64,000 bases of DNA from Eurosta solidaginis (Eukaryota; Arthropoda; Insecta; Diptera; Tephritidae). A program made the translations under genes and the position numbers. The stretch is taken from the NCBI RefSeq assembly GCF_040869045.1, contig NC_090320.1, positions 253,394,978-253,458,977 of the forward strand, given 5' to 3'. The notes under the pieces are model-generated. The model had not been told where the DNA came from, made no database searches, and saw only the letters and a program-made list of their open reading frames with translations. This document shows, piece after piece, positions 10,770 to 21,720 of this stretch; positions within the stretch are counted from its first letter, which is position 1, and each line of letters opens with the position of its first letter.

Positions 10770-12030
10770 CCGATTTGAAAATTTTCAATAAATAAATCGA
10801 TAACTTTTAAATAAAATAATCAATACATTTTTCAAAACTTACTTACTTACTTAATTGGCGCTAAACCATTTAACCGGTTATGGCCGTCCAACAAGGCGCG
10901 CCATTCCCTCCTTCTCCCTGCCAACCGGCCTAATTGGTCACACTAAGGGAGTTTAAATCGTTTTTTACCTGGTCCTTCCAACGGAGTGGGGGTCGCCCTC
11001 TACCTCTGCTTCCATAGGTGGGTTCCGATAGAAGCACGTTCTTGGCCGGAGCGTCATCGTTCATTCGCATAACATGGCCTAGCCAGCGCAGCCGCTGCGT
11101 TTTAATTCGATGGGTTATGTTGATGTCTGCGTATAGCTCGTACAGCTCATCGTTAAACCTTCTTCGGTACTCGCCATGGCCAACGCGTAGAGGTCCATAA
11201 ATCTTTCGAAGAAATTTTCTCTCGAACACTCCCAGGGCCGGTTCATCTGCTGTTGTCATGGCCCATGCTTCTGCACCATATAGCACGACGGGTGCGATAA
11301 GTGACTTGATTTTCGTTTGCCGAGAGAAGACTTTATTTTTCAGTTGCCTACTTTTTACTATTTCGAAATTATGGCTGCCAATATTAGCGTGGTTGCCAAG
11401 GGGCATATGTGCTGACTCTTTGCTCGGTGACAGCAGGTACTACGTTTTGTCCTCATTCACCCTCAAACCCATCTTTACCGTTTATTTTTCCAGTTTGGAG
11501 TAAGCAGAACTAACGGCGCGGGTGTTTAGGCCGATGATATCAATGTCATCAGGATACGCTAGTAATTGCACACTTTTATAGAATATTATTCCAGAGCGGT
11601 TAAGTTCTGCATGTAGTATAGTTTTTCAAACACAGATGTATTAAATCGATAACTTTTCGTAAACAAAGCTATACATTTTTGATGGCACATCAATATTTTT
11701 CCAATAAAAATTCGAAAATTTTTTGAAAAGAAATCGATAACTTTTTGACAGAAAATCGATAACAAGTCGATAGAGCACCAATAAATAATCGATATAATTT
11801 CGAAAAAAAATCAAAATGGTTATAAATCAATAACAAACCGATAACTTTTTTATAAAAGATCTTAAAGTTTTTGATAATATTTTGATGACACTTTGATAAC
11901 ATATCGATAACCTTTTGATAAATAATCGATAAGTTTTTTATAAAAATTCGAAAACTCATCGATAACAAAAGTTTACACACTTCGATATAAAATCGATAGC
12001 TTGCTTACACCTCGTCGATAATACAATTAT
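10770..12030. repeat. CGATA-rich tract (split by LINE A3)
   Basis: The motif ATCGATAAC and close variants recur many times at 10795-10830 and 11645-12020, often followed by a T-run and then AAAATCGATAACA. LINE A3 interrupts the tract. Several copies contain the 8-base palindrome TATCGATA or its half CGATA. It looks like a degenerate short tandem repeat. A similar reverse-oriented patch lies at 18295-18420. In Drosophila, CGATA clusters are bound by BEAF-32 and TATCGATA by DREF; binding here is untested inference. Confidence 0.6.
10846..11628 (-). mobile_element. LINE A3 with flanking target duplication
   Basis: The minus strand carries the A-family 3' end (GCGCCAATTAAGTAAGTAAG at the 10846 side) and a frame (11406-10930) with KSLIAPVVLYGAEAWAMTTA, RKIYGPLRVG and GRPPLRWKDQV. 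Relative to A1 it lacks part of the segment between the RRTKI and TLANKC blocks. The 5' end lies near 11628, within the block before YADD. The flanks TTTTTCAAA (ending about 10842 and beginning about 11625) form a plausible 9-bp target-site duplication within the CGATA tract. A stop-containing, non-functional copy. Confidence 0.88.
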
Positions 12031-12119
12031 AACAACCCTTTCCTTTCCTTGCCTTTCCTATATTAACGTTTCAATAAACACTATCCTAGGAGACGCGATA
12101 CTGGATAATGTAGCAAGTA

Positions 12120-12362
12120 AAACTCTTGCTTGTACAGAATTTACCCCGATATACGTAATGTATGCCCTGCATGTGATATGTTCCCACATGAAACCCACGA
12201 TCTTTTCGAACGTAATGTGGAACTTACGCCTCTAGAACCAATTTCCCTAGGTTCCACCGCTGTTGAAACTGCCAGTTTGCTTAGACACCGGTTAAAATAC
12301 TTCGATGAAAATTTGACATATTCAACGGTGAGAACCACTGTTAACACAACAACAGCAACAAA
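12120..12362 (+). pseudogene. LINE K2, 3' end with Cys/His tail
   Basis: A 118-aa frame begins with YPDIRNVCPACDMFPHETHD and continues ELTPLEPISLGSTAVETASL, the same zinc-finger-like C-terminal tail as in K1 and K3. The element ends near 12345-12362 in ACAACAACAGCAACA. Everything upstream of the tail is missing, so this is a strongly 5'-truncated copy. About 90 bases before it no feature is seen. Confidence 0.8.
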
Positions 12363-12439
12363 TGACCAATGCAGTATACCAGTACGACACTATGCCCATA
12401 CCATAAACTACGCCTTACCGAGCACTACGCTTACATTCA

Positions 12440-13480
12440 GGATTCCCTCAAACCGTAAGAAAAGTTCTTTACAAATCGAAAAGTGAATCAGTCATTGCCG
12501 TAAAACGGGAATACCTAGAAGGAAATGTAAAACCAAGTTTTTGGTGACACCAAACGAAGTGTTAAATTACCGCCGCCTAAAATGGCATTCATTCAATACA
12601 CACATCATGGACAGAGCCCACTGGGAGACAGGGAATCCCTATAATAACCCTGACTCAGAGGTCTGGTTCACGGATGGATCGAAATTCGATGACAGAAGAA
12701 CGGGAGCTGATATCTATGGGCCGAACTTCACGAAATCGATACCAATGGGATGCTACCCCCACCATATATCAGGCAGAAATCCATACAATAGAAGTCTGTG
12801 GCAAAGAATGTCTGCGGAGAGGCTCAACGTCGAAGGGCCCTGCGTGCCTTGCAATCCTACACGGTTACATCAAAGCTAGTGGATGACTGCATTGAAATCC
12901 TTAATGAACTGGGATAAAAACACAAGGTTTTTTTTGGGATGGATTCCCGGATATAAGGGAGTTGAAGGTAATGAACATGCAGATTAACTAACAAAGCAAT
13001 ATTCTATATCAGCATTCAATGGTGCAGAGCCATTTGACTTACAAAAGAACACACCAGGGAAACTATAAGTGACTGGGAAACAAAACAATTCAAACGTCAC
13101 TGGATTGACTGCCCAGGGTAAAGACAGGCCAAACAGTTTATACTTTCGGCAACGAAAGAAACAGCCAAACTCATTAATCTAAGCAGGGAGGACCTAGGAA
13201 CTCTCACTGGGTACTATGCGGGACATTATGGTCTACGATATCACCTAATAAGTTAAATCTAACCGATACACAAATTTGTCGTTTCTGTGAGCTAGAGGAT
13301 GAAACGCCGGTTCACATTCTCTGCGAATGCGTCGCTCTGGCTAGGCAGAGACTCTCCCATCTAGGTGGTGTGACTCTTAATCCCTATGTGATATGGAGTA
13401 AAAAACCTGAAGAGGTACTTAGATACATCAAAATCCTCCACATACAAAATTCAGCTGAAAGGTTATGCACAATAGATCTG
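12440..13480 (+). pseudogene. LINE C, RNase H and C-terminal region
   Basis: Plus-strand broken frames. About 12658-12770 encodes EVWFTDGSKFDDRRTGA, the first RNase H block with the catalytic Asp, then YGPNF and IPMG before a frame change to TIYQAEIHTIEVC. About 12930-12975 resembles a weakened WIPGYKGVEGNEHAD block. About 13265-13350 encodes LTDTQICRFCELEDETPVH followed by LCECVALARQRLSHLGG, a Cys-Cys-His-Cys tail typical of I/R1-type LINEs. Several stops lie between the blocks. No reverse transcriptase is left in this copy. Confidence 0.78.
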
Positions 13481-14652
13481 CACAAAGGTCGCAATGCTTC
13501 CAGGCCTTGTAATAATAATAGTAATAATGATATGACAAATGAAGGAGGTGTGGTATATTATTGAATTTTAACTTTTTTCAAGAATTCCCTACTTCACAGC
13601 AACGATAGGACATATGATGAATTTAAGCAAAATTTGTGGTAGCTAATAATACTTGACTACACCTTATTCTTGGGTGTGCGTCATTGTCATCTATAAGAAG
13701 CGTTAAAAATGCAAATGCTGCCAGAAAGTGGTCACATAATTTACAAGTTTTCAACGAAATTTTCAACTGAAAATGTAAATTTCCTTTTTCGTTCATCAAC
13801 ATATACCCAACTGAACAAATTATGCAAAAATTCTTAAATGGAAGTTGAGACATCTTAGCGTCGGTTTGTATGCTTTGATTTTTTGATAGTGTACTTTGTT
13901 GGCGTTAAGAGCTTTTAGTTTGCCATTTTCTGGTACTGATAGCACTTATTTACAATATTGCTCACACATGTGTGTTCTAGTACATATATACCTTTATAAG
14001 TTTATATGAGCTATTGTTGTTGTCAAAAGTAACATTTACTATCACGATTTGTTTGCGTCATCAGCGCCTTATCGTTGTATTACATCAGGGTCGTATCTAT
14101 TTAAGATACATTGGTATGCGTACGTCCTTTCGTTAAGTCATGCGTGCATAGATATTTGCTTATATGTATATTCACTTACGTATGTGTACACATATGTATG
14201 TATTTTCAGTAACTATGCGTATGCAAAATGGGTGTTTGACTATAAAATTTGTGTTTCCTAAGGAAATACTCAACGGAAGTATTTCGCTGAGCCAACGGAA
14301 ATATTCTTTTATGTGTACCCAGGACCTTTTACGCACTAACACATATACATTTGTACTTATATTGGTACGCGCGCTTTTTTGAGGTTTTTTTGTTTGTATA
14401 ATGGAGTTGCGCAAACTAAATAAATCAAAGTGTCTGCAAATTACAAGGTTTATTGTATTTACGCCGTCTCTGTTATTCTCTAACTAAAAGTTTTAATTTC
14501 TCTTCTAAAACTATTTTTTTTTTTTTTTGTTTAATAAATAAAAAAAATAAGCTTGTAATCTATGAAGTGTGAAGTACGAGGTATAAATAGATCTTTAAAA
14601 AAAAAATTATACGGCATATATTTTTAAATGCAGGATTCAACCCCAATTCTAA
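13481..14652. other. Unassigned AT-rich stretch
   Basis: No gene recognised. Short frames lack motifs. A T-run occurs at 14512-14528. Nothing repeated elsewhere in the window was noticed. Confidence 0.4.
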
Positions 14653-15398
14653 AACAAGTAAGGAAGGCTAAGTACGGGTGTAACCGAACATTACTAACTC
14701 AACAGAGAGCTTTGGGGATAAATGTTGGGGTTAAATATTGACATAATTTACTTATATACTGTAAAGATATTAAATTTTTTATTAAAATTTGACTTTAAAA
14801 TTTTTTTTTTAAGTGGGCGTGTTCTTCATCATCTTTTGCTAATTTTTATTTAGAACACATATAGTAATAGGAGAAAGGTTCCTGCAAATTTTATTATCAT
14901 ATCTTCAATGACTTCCAAATTATAGCTTGCAAAACTTTCAAATTAACTTCTTTTAAAAGTAGGCGGTGCCACGTCCATTGTCCAAAATTTTACCAATTTT
15001 CTATTCTGCGTCGTAAAGTCGGCCCACCTGCTAAGTTTCATCGCTTTATCCGTCTTTGGTAATGAATTATCGCACTTTTTCGGTTTTTCGAAATTTTCGA
15101 TATCGAAAAAGTGGGCGTGGCTATAGTGCAATTTCGTTCATTTTAAATAGCGACAGGGTATGAGTGCCCAGGAACCTACTTATCAAATTTCATTGAGATA
15201 AATCAAAATTTACACAAGTTATCGTGTTTAGGGACAGACGGACGGACGGACCTGGCTAAATGAATTTCTTTTTTCGCCCAGATCATTTTGATATATAGAA
15301 GTCGACATCTATCTCGATTAGTTTATGCCGTTACGGGGTACCGTTATGCGAACAAAATTAATTTACTCTGTAAGCTCTGCTCACCTTAGTATAAAAAT
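14653..15398 (+). repeat. E-family repeat, internally deleted copy
   Basis: Starts ACAAGTAAGGAAGGCTAAG, carries the terminal hairpin (ACGGGTGTAACCG, one stem base changed) and TACTAACTCAACAGAGAGCT. It then skips the tandem monomers and continues with AAGTGGGCGTGTTC and GATATCGAAAAAGTGGGCG, a GACGGACGGACGGAC microsatellite, and ends AGCTCTGCTCACCTTAGTAT plus AAAAAT. At 746 bp it is about one third of the 59 kb copy. Terminal inverted sequences (ACTCAAC.GAGAGCT against AGCTCTGCTCACCTTAGT) are partly decayed. Confidence 0.85.
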
Positions 15399-15439
15399 AT
15401 CCCTCTATTCTTTCACTTTAGAAATCACCCGTTCTATAC

Positions 15440-16088
15440 GGAAAATATTCACAGAATTCACGAAAGAAATACTAATAATTTAGCGAAATAGCGTAAGAGC
15501 GTTTTACCATAAGTGTGCCAGTGTATAACGATATAAGACTTAAAAATTGTAACACGAGCTATAAAACACATCAACTTTCATATATATGTGGAATTACTGG
15601 CGTATTATCGTAAGCGAGTCAGCATATAAGAATTTATTAGAATACAGAGCATTAGCGTAAGAATGGAAGCCCATAAACGTATGTTAAGGCATATCAAAGT
15701 TCAAATATATAATAATATAAGCTTTTTACAATAAATATCAATAACGTAAGCGCGTAAAAGCGTAAGGGCGTAATACGCTTGTTTGACATAATTCAAGTAT
15801 ATGCGGCCTAAAACAATTAATATGAACATTGAAAAATATCAACATTCATATGTAGTTAATTACTAGCGCATTATCGTAAGCGTGTTAGCACATATTAATA
15901 TGCTAAAATACTAGCACATTAGCGTAAAGGTGGCAACCAATGAGCGTATGGGAATAAAGTCATATCAACGTATTAAAGTTCAAATATATTGTCATATGCG
16001 TTGCAGCGTGACAGCTTGTTACCGTTAAAGCATTTCAACATATTAGAGTTCAAATATAATAAAGTACTGGCGTAAATTATGCTTTGGT
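15440..16088 (+). repeat. Degenerate ~266-bp tandem duplication rich in GCGTAAG
   Basis: The segment starting ATTACTGGCGTATTATCGTA (15593) is repeated at 15859 as ATTACTAGCGCATTATCGTA, an offset of 266 bases. Both copies continue with GCATTAGCGTAA, then a GGCAACC or GGAAGCC block, then CATATCAA with AAAGTTCAAATATAT. A third partial unit (about 16027-16080) repeats the last block. The short motif GCGTAAG occurs many times throughout. No coding frame and no similarity elsewhere in the window. Confidence 0.7.
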
Positions 16089-16690
16089 AACCATAGTCTC
16101 TGTGAGCTTGCATTTTCACGAAACAGAGACCTTACAATGTTGTCAGCAATGCAGATGCAGTCTCTCCAAGTCCTGGCATTCCAGGACACTTTATGATGAA
16201 GTACTGTGAGAGATTATTGATTTAATCGCAGCCTAAATATCAATTTTTGTATATATAAACGCGACTAAAGCTTAAGCATGCCACTTCCAGAATTTCTGAT
16301 GCTTTCTTCATCGCGTCAATTTCCACCTTATCTACCCTACAGTGATCTATCAGCTTGTAGGTCGTAATTATTTCTGCGACGACAGAGTAAGTAGCAAACC
16401 CGACCCCTTCCTATAATTTGAAACTATTGTTATACACGTGTTAGTATGTTCTGCCATTTTCACACCATTGTGCCCCAAAATCTTTTTCGAACCTTAGGCA
16501 CGTCTGTGTCGTTCCTAGGACCTATATTAGATGGTCATATGACCTACACTCAAGGTGCTTTGAGGCCTTAAGCCCTGATGCAGTTACGTGCGCTATATTT
16601 TTGGTCATTCGGAATGCAAGTGGGATCTGAAGAATGGCATGCAATGTAGGTTCATGATAGTTTTTAGGGCTGGCATTTAGTTAGCATTGA
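16089..16690 (-). pseudogene. LINE B8, RNase H region
   Basis: Read on the minus strand from 16690 downward: a segment resembling TPTAALNAIL...LAFRMTKNIA, then VYNNSFKL (a decayed VYTDGSKL block near 16430), EGVGFATYSVVAEI (about 16385), YKLIDHCRVDKVEIDAMKKA (about 16340), and AAIKSIISHSTSS with SVLEC near 16180-16220. These align in order with LINE B2 at 30984-32070 (EGVGSAVYCADPEI, YRLPDYCSVFQAEI, AAIKAIISHSTAA). The catalytic Asp of the TDGS block is lost, and stops are present. Confidence 0.75.
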
Positions 16691-18280
16691 TTATGTGCAT
16701 ATCACTTCTAGTTTCTACCAACCAATTGAACGATGTGGACTCGAAAATTGCCGCCAATACCCAGTGAGTGCAGCCGAGGCTTTCTTCGCTCTCTCTTTCA
16801 CATGGAGTATGCACGACAACCTACTATTTAGTATAATCCTTAGATATCTAGTGCTGTATTTTTCCTATAGGTTTAGCCCTAAAGATTAAATAAACATAAA
16901 TATATGCTGCTCATTTTAGGATTTTGATGGTTGGATGCACTATTTTCGTAAAAAAAAAAAATTGAAAGTATGTCACGCATCACGTCTTCAGAACTAACAT
17001 AGCACTCTCGTGCCTTAGATCTCACCGGCACACATATACACACGCATATTTAAGCTAGCACTAAGCTTTAAAGATATTTACATCAAAAAAAGGCCAACAT
17101 CAAAATCCACTAAGTTGTAAATATGAATATTCAAATGTGTGTGTTGTTGAGAAGTGTGCGAGTCAAAGCAAGTTGGCCAACACATCTACAAGCTTTTGAG
17201 CGCACACAACTACACTTTTGAATCTATAAGTGCATGCATTTAATGGTCTCACTCCCATCAGAGCGTAAAGGCGAATGAGTTGCAACCTTTTAATAACCGT
17301 AAACTTTTTACTTTGAGCGTCCCATTTCGTACTCATACATATCAGTATATGAGCAGGTACATGAGTATGCACAAATATGTATGCGAGAAAGATTTGTTCT
17401 AAAAACCCACTTTCAAATTAGTATAAAGTGGTAAGTACTTATTGAAAAATATTTTTTCGTTTTACTTTTAACTAGTATGTATATAACTGTGTATAAATAA
17501 GTATATATAAACTTAATATGAATATTTTTTGTATACATATTTAAATACATACCCATCAAAAAATAGTATAAAGCTTTGTTGACGTTGAAAAATCTTTGTA
17601 ATGCCTTGGCGACTCTCTAAAATCTAGAAGCGCCAGTCACTATTGATATTGGAAAAGTTCCGTAAAACCCAGTGCTGCGACTCAATTGCATTCTCAATTG
17701 ACTCCGTCGTCTAATTTCTTGACTTAAGCATTTAGGTTTTATAATTCTGAAATGTAAGTAAAGCACGATCCACCATCAAACCTGGAAATAGTAATTTGTA
17801 ATGCAAAATTTAGATGTATGAATCCCCAAAACACAGATAATTAAGCAAAAAATTTTTCACGCTGAGTCACATTGCTGTATCTTATTAAATGAGAAGTATT
17901 ATTGTTAGTGTTAACGTCAAGGACGAACAGATGGAGTTACGCCAGATATGCTAATATGCCTCAAAGTACCCTAGAGAGTACAAATAATATGGTATGGTAA
18001 TATATCTTGACGATATCAGATCTGGACGATATCCAATTCATGGAAATTGTCAAGCACTAAATGAAATGAGGCGAAAAATCCAAGGCAAGCATAGAAAGTG
18101 TCCAATAATGGCTTTAGCAATACGGATTTTAGCTTGCGATGCAAATAAAGGGGTAGTACTAATATCAAATAGGAATAAAGTGGGGGAGGGTCTTAGACAT
18201 GATAGTAGAAGACCAAGACACTACTTAGACATAAGACCTCCTAGAGAACAGAAGAAGCAGCAATCATTGAGTTATGGATT
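16691..18280. other. Unassigned stretch
   Basis: No recognised gene. A 118-aa plus-strand frame at 17994-18350 has no domain I know and runs into repeat DNA at its 3' end, so I do not call it. The rest is AT-rich, with poly-A and TATA-like runs. Confidence 0.35.
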
Positions 18281-18900
18281 TTCAATTGGCTCCTTATCGA
18301 TGTTTGGTTTGCAATCAACGTGTTATCGATTTGTTCCCAAAGAATTTTAGGTTTGATATACAACGATTAAGTTTGATATACATCGATTTTTATCTGTAGC
18401 ACCGTTATCGAGGACCCATAGATTTTTTTTAAGGATATATAGATACAGGTTTTTAAAGGAGTTTACATTTTGTTAAAGCGTTGATCGCAGTCATATGAAA
18501 CCCATACCAAGCCAATAAAAAATGTGTAACTCGTCTACAATATCATTTCGATATAAAACGGAAAATTCGTCGATATCGGTTAACATGCTGATGAAGCTTT
18601 TTTTAAAAAGCCCCGAAGTTATACCGTCATAGAAATAAGATATTCACGACTTGGAAGTTTTGGAGTGTTTTTAAAATAATTTCGCAATGATATTGAAACA
18701 ACCTCGAAAACAATACCAAAATAGTTTTGAAGTAAATATAAAATTTCGCGCATATATTCGAAATAATACCGAAGTAGTAAGCACATCATTAAGAATTTGA
18801 TATAGGATGATACCAAGGCCAACCCAAAATGATTACAGACGAGTTTGAAATTATTCCAAAAACATTACCAAATAAATCAAGAGTAAACAAATTTTATGTT
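18281..18900. repeat. Diffuse short-motif repeats (CGATA patch and TTTCG patch)
   Basis: 18295-18420 contains TTATCGATTTGTT, ATCGATTTTTAT and TTATCGAGG, a reverse-oriented cousin of the 11.6-12.0 kb tract. 18560-18880 is a string of imperfect units such as GAAACAACCTCG, AAAATAATTTCG and CGAAATAATACCG, resembling in reverse the motif array at 24590-25660. The following stretch to 19250 shows nothing clear. Confidence 0.45.
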
Positions 18901-19249
18901 TTTAATTTGGATATATATCCGAGCTTTGGTTAAGGTATATCCATTCGATGACGTATTAGTGTTGCATAAGTCATCATACAGACATAAGAACTAAGGTTGG
19001 TTATAAATTGGCGTACAGCATTGCGGGATTTAATAAACCTTATCAAATGTTCCAACATACGATGGGAATAGTGCTGAATCCATCTCCCGTCGGAATACTT
19101 GATGGTTTAAGTTGTAGTGTGATTGGCCACTAGATCACTGGCTCGAATTGACCTCAATTAGACTAGGTTAAAAGAACGTACGTCGGAATTTCCCAAATTT
19201 CTACGTGAAAAAATGTTTGTCCATTGTGAGCTCTCTCAGTGAGTGTGAA

Positions 19250-20400
19250 GTGGCGGCACATTCATTCAACCAGATTAGTTCCTATTGGCTCCAATGAACC
19301 GTATGCTTTCTCCGATGAACGTGAGTAGTGGTGAAAGATCCATTTTCCCCAACCTCCGCAAGTATTTGAAAAACCGTGCGTCCATAAAACTTTGTTTGCA
19401 GTCTTGGACTTAGGCGGAGAAAGTGTCACTTCTTCCTCCTCAACTTGGCTGATTTTGTATGGGAAGTCATTGACGCAACAGCGCAATGACTTGCGATGAT
19501 CGTATGTACTCTCACAGCAGATTTATTTAGCTTGAAAAATACGATTTTTTTGTATCTTAAAATGTCCATAAGGACCTTGAGTTCTCACGATTATCCCTGT
19601 GGTGGTCATGTGGAGCTGTCAGCCTCGCGTTTGTCCATTCCGATATTTCTTTGCCATCTCATCTGGAAGATTATTCCCTTCATATCATGTTGTACCCTGA
19701 GACCCAACAAAGGTAGATATTTAAAAGATTTATGGACGCCGGCGTGCGACAGGTTCCCACGATATCCGACTTAATCAATTTGAATTCGAATGCCTTAAAG
19801 GCCTGGCTGCCGACAGAGACCGTAGTTTGATTTCTGGGACGGTATCTTCTTTGACTAGTCTCGCCTTGTGGCAGACTTCCGCCTGAAATACACTACATAA
19901 ATTAGGTAATCGGTACTATTTATTTACATGCAGATGCTTTGAGTTCATTCTAGCTCCAGTTATTTTTTTCCGTCAGTGTAGATTGTTATACCCCTACCGC
20001 TGTCTTGGCATTTTTTTCATTTCTCCCTTTAATGGTATCTTATCTTTTGCATCAGGAAGTTATAACCCGACATGATGTGGTCAATGTAGGACGTTAGATC
20101 AGTTGTGATTCCGCTTAGTCATCCCCTGGCATGTCATCTAATATTGTCGCATGGCCGAATTCGGTATATTTCCACATGATAGATTCTTTAAATCGTAGAG
20201 CCCTCTTCGCGACCAGTCCTAGCACGAACATTTGTAGAGGTATCGAGTGAAAAATTACGTTTAACCCTTCCTGAGGTGCGTTGCCCACTTCGCCTGACTT
20301 AAGCAGGCATTCTAGCGTTGACTCCTTTCCAACCCTATGTTGATTGATCTTTTTGTATAGCGCCTTTTATCACACAAGTGATCCACATGTTGGTATCGGC
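19250..20400 (-). pseudogene. LINE R, RNase H-bearing region, heavily decayed
   Basis: Minus-strand frames, read from 20400 down. INQHRVGKESTLECLLKSG leads to EGLNVIFHSIPLQMFVLGLV and AKRALRFKES (about 20180-20290), matching the linker before the RNase H domain of I/R1-type LINEs. Further on, near 19680-19730, NIYLCWVSGYNMI resembles the WVPGHNxI block with a Trp, and LTAPHDHHRDN (about 19600) follows. About 19390-19480 reads RCCVNDFPYKISQVEEEEVT, an acidic Cys-containing tail. Many stops. The RNase H call rests on block order rather than intact motifs. Confidence 0.6.
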
Positions 20401-20671
20401 CGTATAACAGTGTTTTTTTTATTCAAGTGCTAAGCTCTTCCATCAGCAACTTTTTTATACTGCTTTTCTAACCAATAAAATTATGAAACTCTGACATCAT
20501 TGATATAAAAACAAGCGTTGTTTAAATGAATTGGCTAGAAGTAGAATCCAAACACTCCAAAATTTAGGAAAACTTAAAGTTCGGCTTAAAGCTCTTCGAA
20601 AGTAAATTACGCAAGGTGTTTGGTATTACTAATTGCATTGCATTTTTTGAAGGGTGCTATATATATACATT
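20401..20671. other. Unassigned stretch
   Basis: AT-rich, no recognisable feature. Confidence 0.35.
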
Positions 20672-21072
20672 AGGTTGGGTCAACTTGACGAAAGTTAACC
20701 TATATCACGGCATCGACTTTTCGATAGGATTTGGGCTCAATAAAAACTAGTTGCACTACGCATACCCAAAAAAATAGTTTTCGAGCCTGCGAAAAAAAAG
20801 GACCAAAAGTCTTCTAAATCTCCATAAAAGATTTTTTTCTTTTTCAAAAAACACCATTTACCATTTTGCAATTGACACGAAAAAAATACATAAAAATGAT
20901 TTGGAGCCTTGAGAATGAAAAAAATTCATAAAAAATCGAAAAAATGTATGAAATTTCGCAGGCTCGAAAATTATTTTTTTGGGTATGCGTAGTGGAACTT
21001 TTTTTATTGAGCCCAAATCCCATCGAAAAGTCGATGGCGCGATGTTGGTTAATAAATCGACCCAGTCTAATA
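20672..21072. mobile_element. Foldback repeat F, complete copy with inverted arms
   Basis: The left arm (about 20676-20800) and right arm (about 20935-21068) are inverted copies. The left reads TTAGGTTGGGTCAACTTG, then TTAACC, TCGACTTTTCGAT, ACTACGCATACCC and TTTCGAGCCTGCG. The right, reversed, reads TTAGACTGGGTCGATTT, then TTAACC, TCGACTTTTCGAT, ACTACGCATACCC and TTTCGAGCCTGCG. About 130 bp of A/T-rich sequence lies between. There is no coding capacity. The arms are long relative to the spacer, as in foldback elements or hairpin MITEs. A clear target duplication was not resolved. Confidence 0.82.
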
Positions 21073-21720
21073 TAAATACATGTATTAGAGAAACAGTTTT
21101 TCAGTCCAATATGTGTAGGCAGGAGGTATACGAGTATGTACGTATGTAAGTATGTAGAAAACAATGATAAAGTACCATAGTAACTAGAGTATGCATATTC
21201 ATAGGTACCGAAAACTTTTTAAGCTAAGCCGAATATTCAACTTTAAATTGTTTACTTTTGTTTGGTTTTAACCTTTGCACTCCTACTAATATAACTATTT
21301 CCAATTTGTTTCCGAATGTTTTTTTATGTTCTAGTTTTTAGATATAAGCTTTCAAGTTTCTACATTCCATTTACATTTGGACATGATTTTAATTACTTTC
21401 AAGTGAAGTTTGACCTTTCGTTTTACATTCGTTAAGCTTTTACGTGCTGCTAGTCATCGTTACGAATATCGCTGTAAAAACTTATTTTCAGTAAAAAATA
21501 TTTTAGCAACAAAATTGCAGGTGCTTCTTTTTATGTAATAACATATAAAAATATATATGAATATTTTTGTGTTTGCATATGTGCTACATAAAATAATCTT
21601 AAAGCAAATATTTTGTATAATGCGTAAAAATTCACGACAGCTTTCCTTATTTTGAGATGACTGTTACCTATTCAGAGCACTAAAGCAGGTCAAGTCTTCC
21701 GCCATTTGGATCTTAATACT
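21073..21720. other. Unassigned AT-rich stretch
   Basis: No gene or repeat recognised. Confidence 0.35.

Noticed and set aside
17994..18350. 118-aa plus-strand open frame as a possible host gene
   Set aside because: No known domain, no splice or promoter context, and its 3' part runs into a short-motif repeat.
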